Position numbers and translations under genes: made by a program. From contig NC_081412.1 of NCBI RefSeq assembly GCF_030272615.1, forward strand, positions 548,048,488 to 548,112,487: 64,000 bases of DNA. Reading direction: 5' to 3'. The notes beneath the pieces were generated by a model that did not search any database, was not told the DNA's origin, and was given only the letters and a program-made list of their open reading frames with translations. The DNA is from Cryptomeria japonica. Its lineage: Eukaryota; Streptophyta; Pinopsida; Cupressales; Cupressaceae. How positions within the stretch are numbered: the first letter of the stretch is position 1; the number at the start of each line of letters is the position of its first letter. Positions 1 through 13,105 of the stretch are shown in pieces.

Positions 1-639
1 TGTAGTGATAAACTCACAATTAGTCCCATGTCGAGAGGTCTTTATTAACCTTTGTACTTGTTAGAATCTTGTGTCTAGTTAGATATCTATTATTATTTTT
101 GCTTAGTTAGACTCACACCACTTTCTGCTGAGACAAAATCTCTTACCCTTCTCCTTTTGACTTTTACCATTTTGAAAGAGTTTCAAGTTGTAGTTAGTGC
201 CTATTTTAAGGGTTTGATATATGTTATTTATTGTACATGTTTTTTTTAGGGTTTTTATGGAGCTTGTTATTGTGAGGAGTGTACAAGAATCAGTCATATT
301 CACACCCTTTTGATTATTCAAAATTTTGACTTTCCATATTGAATGCTTACTTTTTAGTTTTGTATGCATCTTAATAGTATTTCACATGAACATCATAGTA
401 AAAAATAATAGTGAAAAGGGAAAGATCCAATGCCATCTTTCCTTATGTTTTGAGCCCATTTTGACAAGGTTGACCTTTATGCATTTATTAGTATGCAAGT
501 TGGCAAATAATCTTATCCTAACCTTATTCTATCTCTTGAAGACCCAAGAGTCTAGAATCACATGCTAAATGCACTGGATTCACCACCCTAGTTCATAAAT
601 GGGTGTAGAATTAGCTTACGTTAGTTTTGTGCATGTGGA
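1..639. other. Intergenic sequence, nothing recognised
   Basis: AT-rich sequence with short ORFs only. A GGTTCAAATCC-like box on the minus strand near 636-646 could be a fragment of a tRNA-derived SINE, but no A box or flanking duplication was found. Confidence 0.4.
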
Positions 640-2150
640 TTTGAACCCTAAACTTTTAAATTTAATTTTAAAAATTAGGCCCATGTTCCCTTTCTTACTA
701 ACTATTATGTGTGAACTAATGGGCAAATTATTTCAAATTGTACACAAGAGTGACGTGTTTAAACACACATAATCCATTTGCATACCAACTAAAAATTTAG
801 GTTCAAGAACATTCATGATGCACCCATAAAGAGCATAACTAGAACATCAACATTGTACAACATGTACTTGCATCATCATTCTAAGCATATTGCATATCAC
901 CTAGATAATATTTGTTCATCACCATTAAAGTGGTTGTTCAGGAGTTTCACCAAGGGAGAATCCCCTTCCTAACAAAATCCTCAACAATGTTCTTAATCAA
1001 ATAACCAATCAATTTTTTTACATCCATGGAGAGCATAACTAGATCATCAACATTGAGTCATGTGCTTGCATCATCATCTTAAGCATATTGCATACCACCT
1101 ATAGTATTTGTTCAACCATTCAAGTGGTTGTTTAGGAGTTTCACTAAGGGAGAATCCCCTACTTAATAAAATCCTCAACAATGTTCCTAATCAAATAGCT
1201 TGTTAATTTTTTTTAAGAGGGGTAAACGTTTTTCACTTGCATCTATAAATGGGTGAGATCACAAACAGGAGAGCTCGTCCCCAATTAGAATATTCAACAA
1301 TAAACACCCCAATAGGATTTGAACCTTGATGGCAAGATCAACAACAACACCACAACTTAAACCATCACACTATGCTAATGTTGGCAAATAGCTAGTTAAT
1401 TGTTACAAGCACACCACAAAGGCAAATATGTTCCAACAACTCAAATTAGGGAAATTTAGATCAATAACCCTAAATTCAATTCCACTTAAAAATTAAGTTT
1501 CACACTTGTGGAAGTGAACAAAATAACCATACAAAGTTCCTAAACAAAAAGCTAGTTAATTGTTATAAGCACAAACATGAAGACAAATATGTTATAGTGC
1601 CTCAAAGTAGAGAAATTTGGATCCATACTCATAAATTGAATTTCACACTTGTGAAAGTGAACTAATTTAATTTTTAAAATTGGACCCATCTTCCCCCTTT
1701 CCCACTAGCTATTTTGAGTGAACTAATGGGTGAATTATTTCAAATTGCAAACAAGGGTGATGCATTTAAAGATGTGTAATCCATTTACATACCACCTAAA
1801 GATTTATGTTAAGAACAATCATGATACATTCATAAAGAGCATAACAAAAGCATCAACATTATATCCTATGCTTGTATCATCGTCCTAAGCATATTGCACA
1901 CCACAATATTTGTTCATCACCATTAAAGTGGCCATTTAGGAGTTTTACCAAGGGAGAACATCCTACTAAGCAAAATCTTCAACCATGTTGCTAAGCAAAT
2001 AGTCAATCAATCATTATAAGCACAAATATGAAGACAAACATGTTATAACGACTCAAAATAGAGAGATTTAGATCTACAACCCCAGATTCAATTTCACTCA
2101 CAAATTCCATTTCACACTTGTGAAAGTAATCCAAATAATCATACAAATAA
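640..2150. repeat. Nested diverged local duplications
   Basis: A segment at about 640-1016 recurs at about 1664-2012, sharing ACTAATGGG, AATTATTTCAAATTG and AAGAGCATAAC landmarks. Inside it a unit of about 190 bp, with TTAGGAGTTT and CAAGGGAGAA landmarks, occurs three times (about 820-1016, 1017-1205, 1826-2012). A second unit carrying ATTGTTAYAAGCACA and TTTCACACTTGTG appears at about 1395, 1555 and 2010. Copies differ at many sites and carry small indels, so the array is old. No coding potential is evident. Confidence 0.8.
1235..1385 (-). repeat. SINE-like tRNA-derived fragment
   Basis: On the minus strand the segment holds a good Pol III B box, GGTTCAAATCC (near 1311-1321), preceded by a weak A-box-like TGATGGTTTAAG. 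The interval contains no ORF. I could not find flanking target-site duplications or a tail, so the boundaries are approximate and the call is tentative. Confidence 0.3.
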
Positions 2151-2219
2151 AATTTCAACTCCACAATAATTATCCAACATACCTCAATTATTTGATATAT
2201 TACCAATTGCGTCACCAAA

Positions 2220-2990
2220 CACTAAATATCTGAGATATCTGAAATCTTAGATGGGTCCCTTCAAAACGGAGAGCGGCGACGTTTGAGGACAGCTGACCAT
2301 TTTCCACCATTCGCTCTATCTTGATTGATAAGCCCAGTTGCAACGTACGAACGGAAACTTACTGTATAGAATTCCTGTGCGTTTTGAAAGGCGATACAAA
2401 ACGGGATTCTCTGTTCTGCACGGAAACATGGAGAAGAGACAAACGGATAGATATGGAACGGCTGTGCGCATTCAATACAAATAACGTAACGGAGGTCAAG
2501 GTCGTGGTCATTGATTGATGATAATGGAGGAAAACATTTCACCAGTACAAGGAATGCTGAACAAAGAGACAAATAAATATTCACGTATCGTTCGTACACG
2601 CCCATTGGTATGATAACTCAGAAGATAATGGTCATGGCGGCAATGATTTGTAAAGCTCATGTGATGGATAAGTGGATAGAGTCAATGGATGGCTGGAGAT
2701 CACTTGAAAACTTGTGCAATTTATCTTCCTTACGTGCTTTGGGTTGAACAGTTTCTTTCTTTGGTAAAAGGAGGAGGGAATGGAGTCGGTAGGCCATATA
2801 TATATTTTAAAGTTAAGGATATAGGATTGGGGTCACGTTCAATTGGTGAGAGCTTTTTGTGGTAGGCTATGAGGTCATGAGGTCTAGTTTCCTCCCTGGG
2901 TATCGAGGATGTGTCATGCTAACATCATCAGTCATGTTGAAAAGTTTATGGGGGATACATCATAGTTTATAGGGTGGGGCTTATTTGCTT
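2220..2990. other. CpG-retaining low-copy stretch
   Basis: Positions 2250-2600 are visibly richer in GC and CpG (for example AGAGCGGCGACG) than the surrounding transposon-derived sequence. Open frames exist on both strands, including 114 codons on the minus strand at 2261-2605, but none resembles a known protein. It may be a remnant of an unmethylated promoter or exon; no function is assigned. Confidence 0.3.
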
Positions 2991-3010
2991 TTCACAATCC
3001 ATGTGAATAT

Positions 3011-4135
3011 CACTTAGTTGTTTCTGCATTTGATTGTGTGTCTATTTTTTGGTTCCTCTCCATTTGAATATCACTTAGTTGCAAAAATCAAACATGAATA
3101 AAAATTGATCTTTTTCTTTTAAAAGAAAGAATCTAGTTTTGGTAGTGTGTCGAAAACCATCATCAATTGTATATCTAACTCTCATTCATATTCTTTTTGC
3201 TTTCTTCTTTTTGTTTTTTTGTGGGGGGGGGGGGGTAATTTCTTCTTCAAAGATGACATGAGGAGAGCCTTTTGAATCATGCGGGAAAGATGACCAAAGT
3301 TATTGCTCAACTCTTGTGCTAAAAGAAGAGCTTGAATTTGGAGATCTTTGTCCTCATTGTCTAATACAACCCTACTATGTCTACATATTCCCTTGTACCA
3401 TTGATCTAGATAAAACCTTCTATAGTGGAAAACTTGTTGATAGGGAATTGACTATCATTGGAAATCTCCTCCATTTTTCTTCTATTATTTTATCCATGCT
3501 TTCCTTTGGGTCTAAAATTCACTTTTGTAAATTGTGACTTTCCATTTACAATATCAAACATTAATGCTATCAGATTTTTACAATTCATGCAAAAAATCAC
3601 TTAGTTGTTTTTGGATTTGATTTTGTGTCTATTTTTAGTTGCTTCTATATTTGAATATCACTTAGTTGCAAAAATCAAACATGTACTAAAATTAATCTTT
3701 TTCTTTTACAAGAAAGAATCTATTCTTTATAGCATTTTGAGAACCATCATCAATTGTATATCTAGCTCTCATTCATATTCTTTTTGCTTTCAATTTTTTG
3801 GTGTTTCATTTCTTCTTCAAAGATGACATGAGGAGAGCCTTCTAAATCATGGGGTAAAGAAAATCAAAGCTATTGCCTAGCTCTCTTGCGTTAAAATAAG
3901 AGCTTGAATTTGGAGATCTTTGAACTCATAATCTAATACAACCCTATTGTCTCAACATCTTCCCTTGTACCATCAATCTATATAAAATCTTATAACCTTC
4001 TATAGGGGAAAACTTGCTGATAGAGAATTGGTTATCATTAGAAATTCCCCCCTTCATTTTTCTTCTATTCTTTTATCCATGCTCCTTTGGGTCTAAAATT
4101 CACTTTTGTTTTATGGCTTTCCATTCACAATATGA
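3011..4135. repeat. Tandem duplication, period about 587 bp
   Basis: Two diverged copies lie head to tail at about 3011-3565 and 3598-4135. Both start CACTTAGTTG and share AAAGATGACATGAGGAGAG, GAGCTTGAATTTGGAGATC and GGGTCTAAAATTCACTTTTG in the same order. Neither copy has a shared long ORF. The first copy contains a poly-G run near 3223-3235. Confidence 0.85.
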
Positions 4136-5710
4136 GAAGAATTTCTTTACATAACAATTCGTCTTCCTCCTCCTTAAGATCTTAAGGTATAAATTCTTTT
4201 GTCATCGCCAAGTGGGGAATCAACATCACAAGCAAAATTTGACTCAACAATATAATTCTCTACCCTCAAAATTTCTATGGCTAACCAAATTTCTTCATTT
4301 GTGATGGGGAATGAACTATCCTTGACCTTAGTTGTAGAAATTGCTAAGCACTCAAATTCAAAAGAACAAATAAAGGAGAGCTTAAACATTTAGCTAATAT
4401 TGCCATAAAATAATCGAGATTCCTCCATATAAAATCTAAACTAGGCTTTGCGTGTTTCAGGAATTCATTTTTGCAAGTGAGCTACCTAGATGTAACTAGA
4501 ACATTACAAAAGAGACACTTTGCCCTCCATAAAAAACATCTAAAAGGCAACCCTCCATAGTTAACCTATTGAGTACATGGGCCACATGTAGAAAAATCCA
4601 AATAAAATGGAAAAGAGGTTTGGAGATGTTTACCATAGAAAAAGCGCTAGAAAATCTGTTATAACTATCATCCTTTTCCAAATCAATACTCACAAAATCT
4701 CCAAATTTTTATGCCAATAACTTTTAAAATATAATGTTTTGCATAACTAGAGGAAGTCTATAAAAAGAATCCATTTTAGAATTTTAGAAAATTATCTCTC
4801 TATATTAAAGAAAGGTTTCCAATGACACATGAACACACTAACCTTGTGAAATTAGAACTAAGGAATCTAGCACAAAACAAAAAAGAAACCCCTAGATAAT
4901 AGAGATAATGAAGGTTATTTTATATTATTCCAATTTTTTTTCATCAATTTTATGAATCTCCTTAATCATAAGTCTTATACTTATTAACAATTGTATATCA
5001 TCTATCCAAATACTTAGGAAAAATAAAGATTCAAAACATCCTTTGCAAAATAAATTAGAATGTAACCTAAGGAAATGAAAATTGAGCCTTGCCAATCCTT
5101 ATCACCAAAAGACAAATATTTTCTCCATCACTCTTCTTCTAATAAATTATAGTGCTAAAGGTTGGGTCAATGTCATCTATGTTCATATGTTAAGACTAGT
5201 CCTCAATAGGAGGCACCCTCATAAGCATATGATAATACTAATTGTCTTTATTCAATATTTGTTCCTTACAAATAAATCACATAGATGAAAAGGATTTAAG
5301 GCATCGTTAAAGCTTTGATAAATTTTCCTCTTCCCAAACTCTTTTGCTTGCAATGACAATTTCTTAACTAGAATTATCTCTTTGGTACTAAAATATTTTT
5401 AAAGAAGTTTTGAAAGCCAAAATATTTCACGTTAAAACAAAAAATACTAAACTTCTCTCATCCCAAACCATTCTTCTTCCCCATAGAAACTCCCTTCATT
5501 TCTTGGTTGCAAACTCACCTTTACCTCTAATTAAAATCATCCTTTCAACTACAAAATTCCTCTTGTCCTCTCTCTTCCACTACACCCCTTGCTCCTATTT
5601 CTACCTCTCTTTCCACACCTTAGAGCCTCACTCATTAGTAAGCACACATTTTTTGCATTGAGACTTTGGTGATCTTTCCTACAAATACCAAAACAAAGCT
5701 TAGTGTTTGG
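4136..5710. other. Intergenic sequence, nothing recognised
   Basis: AT-rich sequence with no ORF resembling a known family and no obvious repeat structure beyond homopolymer runs. It ends in the left target-site duplication of the SINE at 5727-5970. Confidence 0.4.
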
Positions 5711-5726
5711 ATTATCTTGCATCTTT

Positions 5727-5970
5727 TTTTCTTTTTTTTTGTCGTTAGAGTATCCCTACGGCCCCAGCCTAGTGTGCCCCGACCTTACCCTAGTTTAGGC
5801 AAGGGGCGAGCTAGGGGTGAGACTAATCCCTGTGGCCATGGTGCCATCGGGTGCCATCAACACCGCCCCCAAGTGCCCGTGGTAGAATAACTCTGGGAGA
5901 GAGAGTCGAACCCAATACCCCAAGGAGCAAACTTGAGACTTAAGACCAACTACTCTAACCCGTGGGGGTG
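5727..5970 (-). mobile_element. tRNA-derived SINE, copy 1
   Basis: Reading on the minus strand, the 5' half is tRNA-like: an A box similar to TAGAGTAGTTGG (plus-strand 5946-5957) and a B box GGTTCGACTC (5903-5912). The 3' end is A-rich (T-rich on plus, 5727-5740). It is flanked by a 16-bp duplication, ATTATCTTGCATCTTT at 5711-5726 and ACTATCTTGCATCTTT at 5971-5986, one mismatch apart. That is the target-site duplication expected from LINE-mediated insertion. The body shares TAGTCTCACC and CTCGCCCCTT cores with copy 2. The core vaguely recalls the plant Au SINE group, but that is memory, not a search. Confidence 0.82.
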
Positions 5971-5986
5971 ACTATCTTGCATCTTT

Positions 5987-7976
5987 ATCCTTTTTGATGT
6001 CCTTAAAAAAAATCTCCCATCAATGTGCCTACTACCTTAGCTCATTTACCTTCACCCACCATTATCTTCTTATTAGTTATGAGTGAGTCTCCTTTACACA
6101 TAATTCACGCTTTTTTCTATGAAGTTGTTAGAGCTTCAATCATACCATAACTTAACCAATGTTTAATCAATTATAATTGCATGCTTGAAAGTCAAATTTT
6201 AATTATAATGACATGCTTGAAAGTCAAACTTTAGCTAAACTTTAAAACTTTAGAATTAAAAAATATAAAGTGTATGAATTATAATATAATTATTAATTTT
6301 AAAATATTGTAATAAAAAATATTTAAAAGTAAAGACATATCGTACTTAATTCAATGTATCTTAAAATAAAAGAATTTTATTTAATTAATTATAATTATAT
6401 ACATTTTAAAAAGCTTACCTTTACTTAAACTTTTCACAAATTATATGGAATGATATATTAGTATCTCGTTTCAATAAAAAGGCATGCAAACAAGATTAAA
6501 TTGGTCTTAAACACAAAGAATGAGACTAAAAGATGATTATTTCTTTTAACTTTTTTCATATAAATTTTAATTCGATGTTAAAATTTTATTTTTTATTGAC
6601 TTTTAACTTTTTCATATTTTCTAATTTATTATTATTATTATTGAAATAACTTGTACTTTATTAGAGTGTAAGATCATTATAAAATATAATAAACTTTACG
6701 ATGTCACTTTTATTATAATAATAATCATTTCAAATTAAAATTTATTAGGTTAAATATATTTAAATTTAATGTATGTCCGTATTAAGATTTGGAAGACAAT
6801 AATACAAATTTATGAAGATAAAAAATTCCAACACAAGTGTGAAATTGAATTATTATCAAGTTAGTTTATATTAGCAATATTTATGAGATTAAGGTATTAT
6901 GTTTCCAAAAGTGTTGTATTGAATGCATTTATTATCTCTTATCCTACTAAAATAATAATTAAAATTACACTTAATTACCATATATTGTATTGTGCATATA
7001 AATTTATAAACTTTCCTAAAAATTCTAAAAGCAAATGTTATTTTCTTTTAACTTCCCAACCGAATAAGTGAGAAGTAAACTTTACCTAATTCTATAACTC
7101 CACTAGTCTTCAAAATTTAACTCATAAGAATAGAAATGACTTAATGCCTTCATTTCAAATATATTCAAGTATAAGCATGATACTATAGAAAATATTTAGC
7201 CTCCTTTCTATTTATCTTTTCTCTCATGCATAAAAAATAGGTAGAGAAACAAAGAAAAAGCTGAGAAATATAATATCTTAAACAATTAAAAAATGTCACT
7301 TATATTTTGTTATAAAACTAAAAGGTATGAAAAATAAAGAATAATGATACATTGTACAACAATAAATAAAATATTATGATTAAATAATACATTTAAATAT
7401 GTTTTTTTTTGGTAATTTATTTCTAGATTCATGTTCACACCCACTCACAAAATTAAAATTCATAATCAAAATAATTTAAATGAAGATAACACGAGAAGTT
7501 AATACTACCATTTTTCATCACTCAATCCTTCCTTTTAACCTCTCTAGAGAACTCTATAACAGATGCCCTAGAAATGACCAAAAGTTCTGAGAAGGAGCCT
7601 ATCTCTTTCCACCAAGGGCTCATAATTTTTCTCTACCATATTCATTTAGACATGTGTCACCCCCAACCCATTGTTGTGGAGGAAGCCCCCTACATTCTAA
7701 TTCCCTTCTCGTTACTACTAGTTTGGACTCCCTTGACAGACATAAAATTAAAAAGAAGTGCTTACTGAACCTTGGTGATTAAGGTGAAAAATGGGTGTTT
7801 ACTAGTCTAGGCACACAAATTAGGAAACAACCCCACTTTCAACAATAATCATACTAAGGTAAATGATACTCAATAGGTTCAACCTCAAAACCCATTGACA
7901 AAGGACCTAGACACATATTGGAATTCAATTACCTTGTTTGAGTTGAAATGAATTTTGGAATGATGTGAATTAAATG
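5987..7976. other. Very AT-rich intergenic sequence
   Basis: No gene recognised. A 35-bp unit containing CATGCTTGAAAGTCAAA is tandemly doubled at about 6180-6236. The remaining sequence is low-complexity A/T with short ORFs. Confidence 0.45.
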
Positions 7977-7990
7977 CAAGAACTAGGGTT

Positions 7991-8252
7991 TTTTTTTTTA
8001 ACTCTAAGGTATCCTCGTGTCTCAACCAAGCAATTTCCACCAGACCTTGCCTTGGGCTTACCTTTTATTGCCAAGTTGGGGTCACTAAGGGGCGAGTTGA
8101 GGTGAGACTAGTCCATTGTGGACAACTAAGAAGGCTCAAACAACCCAACCGACAATTAAATCCAGCATGCGAGAGTTGAACCTTGGACCTACATGGGACA
8201 AGCCCAAAGCCTTAGTACAACCTTACCAACTATTTGAGCTGGTGGGTTTCCC
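7991..8252 (-). mobile_element. tRNA-derived SINE, copy 2
   Basis: This is a minus-strand SINE of the same family as 5727-5970. The B box is GGTTCAACTC (plus-strand 8173-8182) and the A-box-like element lies at 8226-8237. The 3' end is a run of A residues (T run at 7989-8000 on plus). Flanks carry a 14-bp target-site duplication with one mismatch: CAAGAACTAGGGTT at 7977-7990 and CAAGAACTAAGGTT at 8253-8266. It shares the TAGTCTCACC and CTCGCCCCTT core with copy 1 but has diverged elsewhere. Confidence 0.82.
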
Positions 8253-8266
8253 CAAGAACTAAGGTT

Positions 8267-9927
8267 GATGATGTAGAATTGATAAAGATTAGCATGCATA
8301 GACAATTTCAAAATAAATATGCAGATATAGAGTACAAAAATGGAAATAGGAAGTAGAGAGGAATATGTGGATGGAATATGGGCCCAAAATTTTGGGACAG
8401 AGATGTTAGGCATTCTTGACCCAAAATTGTCAGATGTAGATAACATAAATAGTTTTAGAATCAGGATGTCGAGCTCTAAGTATCTCCCTGAAATTTCATC
8501 GGAAAGACATTTGGTCACTGATGCTAAGTAGCCTTGACCCATTTTTTTTACTTATTCAAAATTTGGTGTTGTGAGTCTTGTTTTTTCTCTTTTTAGATCT
8601 ATATTTGTTGTCTCTAGATACTATAACTTGCACACACAAAGAGGAAAAAATGTTGTTGGATTGATAGGTGTTTGCCTAGGGCAAACCCTAGGTTTGGAAT
8701 TAACCCTATGATGAATTGAAATGAAAATGAAAGTGTGCCTTGATAGGGAAGAGGCTAAAATTGGAATTGAAAAGTTGAATTGAAATATTATACCTTTATG
8801 AATCTTCCTTTTCTTGAAGTCTTTATGGAAAGGTTGATATTGCCAAGTAGGAATTCATGGATGTCTTTGTGAGAACTTGATCATACATGCCGTCTTGAAT
8901 GCTTGAAATCTAAATACTTGATGTCTTCTTCACTGCTTTAATAACACTAATGAAGAGCATAAAGATGTTGACTCCAACCCTAGGAGATCTAACATGCTTG
9001 CAGGTTAGTTGCTGGCCAAATAAAAAGAGAAGGTGAATGGGGATGATAATGAGGTTGAGTCTGGGATGAAGGAATTTAAATATTTTGAGGATGGGGATAG
9101 CTCAGAGAAGGTGACTAACAACCAATCAAAGAATTCTCGCCACTTGGACAACACCAAGATGACTTTGTTGTACTTGATTGAAGGTGCCCACCTGGCTAAA
9201 GATGCCCACCAAGCTAGTGACCCCCACACTTGCACAGAATGTGACACAACAACTGCTAAACTTGCATCATTTAAGGTGAAGGTCTTGGACATTGAAAATA
9301 AGTTGGTGAGTCTATTCAGGTTAGGCTCGAAGGTGATGAACGGGTCTACCACCATGATCTGTCTGTTGTAGGAGAAGGAACTGATAATACATGACAACAC
9401 GAATATACATTACAAAGATATGTTTAAGTTCCCCATGAGGACTGGGGTGACCTCTTTGCTTAGGCCCTTGGTTGTTGTTTTTAGGTCTTCTGGTTGTGTA
9501 CTTTAAAAAAAAATTAAAACTTATTGTTGGTTTATTACTATATAGACTATTTATGATATTAGCAACTGGTTTATTGTTAAAATATTGTTAATGTGCTATT
9601 AATAGCTTGCTTATGCTACCTTTGAGCTATTTGTTAAAAGGGTTAGCACATTAGTTTTTCTACTTCTAATATAAAAAAAATGAGAAGTCAATACATTGCA
9701 ACATATTTGAACCCAAGGCTTAAAGTATCTCCTTTATTTTTTATTTCAAACAAAATTTAGTTATAATCCAATGGCTAGAAATGCACTTGGAAGTTAAACA
9801 TGGATGAATATGTTTATTAAGGTGTCATTGAAGCTATAACTTAGAGGTATAGTGGAGATGGAGTGTTTATTATCGTCATATTATTTATAGTATATGAATG
9901 TCTATGTTTTTGTAAAGGTGAAATGTG

Positions 9928-9969
<42 letters not shown>

Positions 9970-12737
9970 TCAAATTATGTATTCTATTTAAGACTCGACA
10001 TACACCATATTTTAATATGAACTTGAACCCTATTCTATGATACATTCATATCTTCTTTAATTTTTTTGTTTTAGTCTTAGGTCATGATTGTAAGGGCAAT
10101 CCTAAACGTAGTTCATAATTGCATATGCAACCTTGACCTCTAATTTTTAATTCAAATCATCTATTACTTGTTAACTCAAGTACACAATATTCAAATTTAC
10201 ATATGTGTTGTATAAAAGGATGAGTCATTTCTACATCCGTCCATCTTACATCTAATCATCGAATTATCATCATAGAGAGCATATTAATATATGTATTCAT
10301 AAGGACATTTCTAAGCATTTGCATTTTATCTAACATGTTATGAGCTTGTTATAGATCATTGAATTGATCAAGGGGCTCACTCAAGGCACAAGGTGGGAAT
10401 TTAGTTGATTTTCATTCCTTAGCATAACCGGGTCTAAGAATGCTTCTAAGCAACACCATTCTAGACATGTAGGCAAACAAAAATCTTAAGATCGAAAGTA
10501 TACAGTTCAAAGTTGTGCAAAAAATTTAAGACTATAGAAGTAGCTCAAGGTTACAAATTTCTAGATTAGCGCGACTCTATTTTAATTCATTCCCACTCCA
10601 TCAAAACTCACCTTCAATTTAGATTACTAAACATACACTACAATTGAAACTAATAAATATATCTTTTAAGGTTTGGACAATTTGCCTCAAGGTTGTGTGT
10701 TCATACCATATATTGTGACATCATTTGACTCAAACAACAATAAATTTTTTTATATTACTAATAAAATATCTTTTTAATTATATAAATTTATTTCTACAAC
10801 TTTATTACAACTTTAAATTGATTCTGATTCTGATTATGATTGTTTTATTACTTTATTTAAGTAATAAATCTACTTAGAAGATTGTATTTCTTTTTTTTTT
10901 TCCACTTTTGTTTAACTATTAACTCTTGCGGGATCGAGCGAGTTAGTTGCAAAGTGCGGTGTGTCATTGTCGATGTAAATAAATTTACATTTACATATAA
11001 AATATAAGATGAATTTCCAGTCCGCATTACCTCCTCTCGAGATTCAAACATGGAGATTCTCCGAAAGAAGACAGAGAAAAAGCATACTTTAGATATGAAT
11101 TAAAAATAATCTCAAAAAGCGTGTTTCAAAAAGGAATTCATGAATTATAGAAAAACCTTTTTGACCACGAAAAAGAGACGAGATAAATTTGAATTAATAC
11201 CTGAGATAAGCATAAAAAATCCTTAATTTCAGGCATAAATTAGGGCATGGATTTCAGGGTAAAGTTTGAACGGATTGTATTTCTTGTGTAAAAATTTTTC
11301 GAATTAAAAGTTTTGAATTATATTTTGTAAATTATTATTAAGAAGAGAAAAATAAGTAGAGAATGTGATCTGAGATCTAGATTTGAAAAATTCAGTACAA
11401 CTTTATGAAAAATGTATTATCTATAATATATTTTTATAGATTGTAGAACTATCACATTCTAAATTTGTATGTTTTTGTTATTTAAAGTGTTTGGAATAAT
11501 CAATCATATTTTGATTGTTTACAAGGAAAATCGATGTTAAAAAATTTGTTATTTATTAGAAAGAATATTATCAATGATTTGTCATATTGTTTATTCTATT
11601 GAACTGAAGAATTGATTAAATTTAATTGATAAGAATGATAAAATGTTGATTGATGATACCATACACCAAACTTCAAATCCCCAAATTCAACCTGTAAAGA
11701 TTCAAATTGAAAAATTCAACCTATTAATGACTTTGACAGACTAAATTTATAGTAATCCAGTTGTTTGTATCGAAAAGATTATCAGATTGGTAGTTTTGGC
11801 AGTGATTGAGGAAGCGTCAATATCTTGAAATTTAGTAAATATGTATTTTCGCACTGTAGCGTTGGCATTATGTTGTTCTCACAGAAAAAAAAGAGGGTAC
11901 AGTCAAAGAAAATGGATGATGAACAGAGTTGGTTGGTTGGTTGGTATGTTCTTTTGTATTAACAAATCAGAATTCTTTAAGCGTCAATTTGGCAGCTTTC
12001 AACTTTATCTTTGACTCGTTAAAAAAATATATGAACACAGAAAGTCCCCACCTCATGATATCGAGATTGAATTAAAGTGAATCTATTTTGAATTCCACAC
12101 ACAACTGCAATGATTTTATATTTGATTCTTTCCTATCACGCCCGCCTTTTGGGTATGCTACCAATTTTTAAGTCTAATATTAGAACAAAACAAAATAATT
12201 TTCAAGTCCACCTTTTTTTTTTCTTGCAATACAAATTAGGTGCATATTGTTTAAGCGAATCGAAATGCCTTTTCAAGTCCAGGAAAAGCAACAGGAAATC
12301 ATTTTTATTTGATATTAATTTTTAATTTTTAATTTTAACTTTATCTCTAAAATACTTTTTATGTATTTATTTAGGTTATTCAGCTACTGGTTATTTTTTC
12401 AGCAGCACAGCAGGCAGAGACTGTAGTAAGCAGGAGGCACAGAGAGTCTGTAAATGGTGGAAGTACGTGAAAGAATAAAAGATGTTTCTTTGGCGGTTTC
12501 ATTTTTTGTTTTGCAGGTTTTGAGTTTTTAGAGTTTCATCCTTACAATTTTTTACTGATGGCAGTCTATTTAAATTCCATGGCATTTATAAGTAGACGTG
12601 GCATTTAGTGTTAGGAGATATCGCATTTGTAGAATATAAGCATTTCTAAGTTCAGGAGATAAATAGTGGCTTCATTGGATAAAAAGGAGGCGAACATAAG
12701 CACTCCATGTTTTGCTTAGGGCGGGGAAAAGAATTGG
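8267..12737. other. AHL upstream intergenic region
   Basis: No convincing gene. A 112-codon open frame at 9033-9371 (+) matches nothing I recognise. The region includes a (TA)19 microsatellite at 9929-9966 and a short GGTT run near 11930-11945. Sequence from about 10.9 kb onward seems low-copy and may contain distal AHL regulatory DNA; this is inference. Confidence 0.4.
9929..9966. repeat. (TA)19 microsatellite
   Basis: Thirty-eight bases of uninterrupted TA dinucleotide. Confidence 0.95.
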
Positions 12738-13105
12738 TATTTAAAACCCTAGCTAGACAAAGAGATTTTATACAGGTGTAAATGCCAATTTAATCTCTTA
12801 GTTATATTTCATTTCGAGAAATGAATAGCAGTGGCAGAGGAATTTTAGTTTGGTCTTAGGTGAAATTTAGGAAAAAGCCAGCATTGGTAATGCCTGGCAA
12901 CTCCGGACTCGCTTGAGTTTGATATTTAGTAACTAAGCTTTTAAATACAACTGCAAGAGTGGTTAAGTGGGTCGGGAGCTGGGCATATGCTGAAAGAAAC
13001 ACGTAGCGTTAGTATTGTAGTCTATGCTGATAGATGGGGAATGCACAATTCTGGTTATTTTAAATTTATATACGGAAAATTTCTTAGTGGCTTTGAAATC
13101 TATGA
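12738..13105 (+). promoter_or_regulatory. Probable AHL proximal promoter and 5' leader
   Basis: A TATA-like TATTTAAA at about 12739-12746 overlaps a telo-box-type AAACCCTA at 12744-12751. The sequence from there to the AHL start codon is moderately rich and lacks transposon features. Upstream ATGs precede the AHL start. One at 12987 opens a 48-codon frame ending at 13133, inside the AHL coding region. Another frame opens at 13024 and also contains an ATG at 13102, four bases before the AHL ATG. The transcription start is unknown, so whether these are translated uORFs is inference. Confidence 0.4.

Noticed and set aside
2261-2605. 114-codon minus-strand open frame in the CpG-retaining stretch
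   Set aside because: No domain resemblance, and a plus-strand frame covers the same bases. GC content alone explains the openness.
5903-5957. Possible tRNA gene on the minus strand
   Set aside because: A and B boxes are present but there is no acceptor stem or cloverleaf. The flanking 16-bp duplication and A-rich tail fit a SINE.
8173-8237. Possible tRNA gene on the minus strand
   Set aside because: Same reasoning: B box perfect, A box degenerate, and a SINE body with target duplication.
9033-9371. 112-codon plus-strand open frame
   Set aside because: No recognised family, no splice or promoter context, and an overlapping frame of similar length on the other strand. Left as unassigned sequence.
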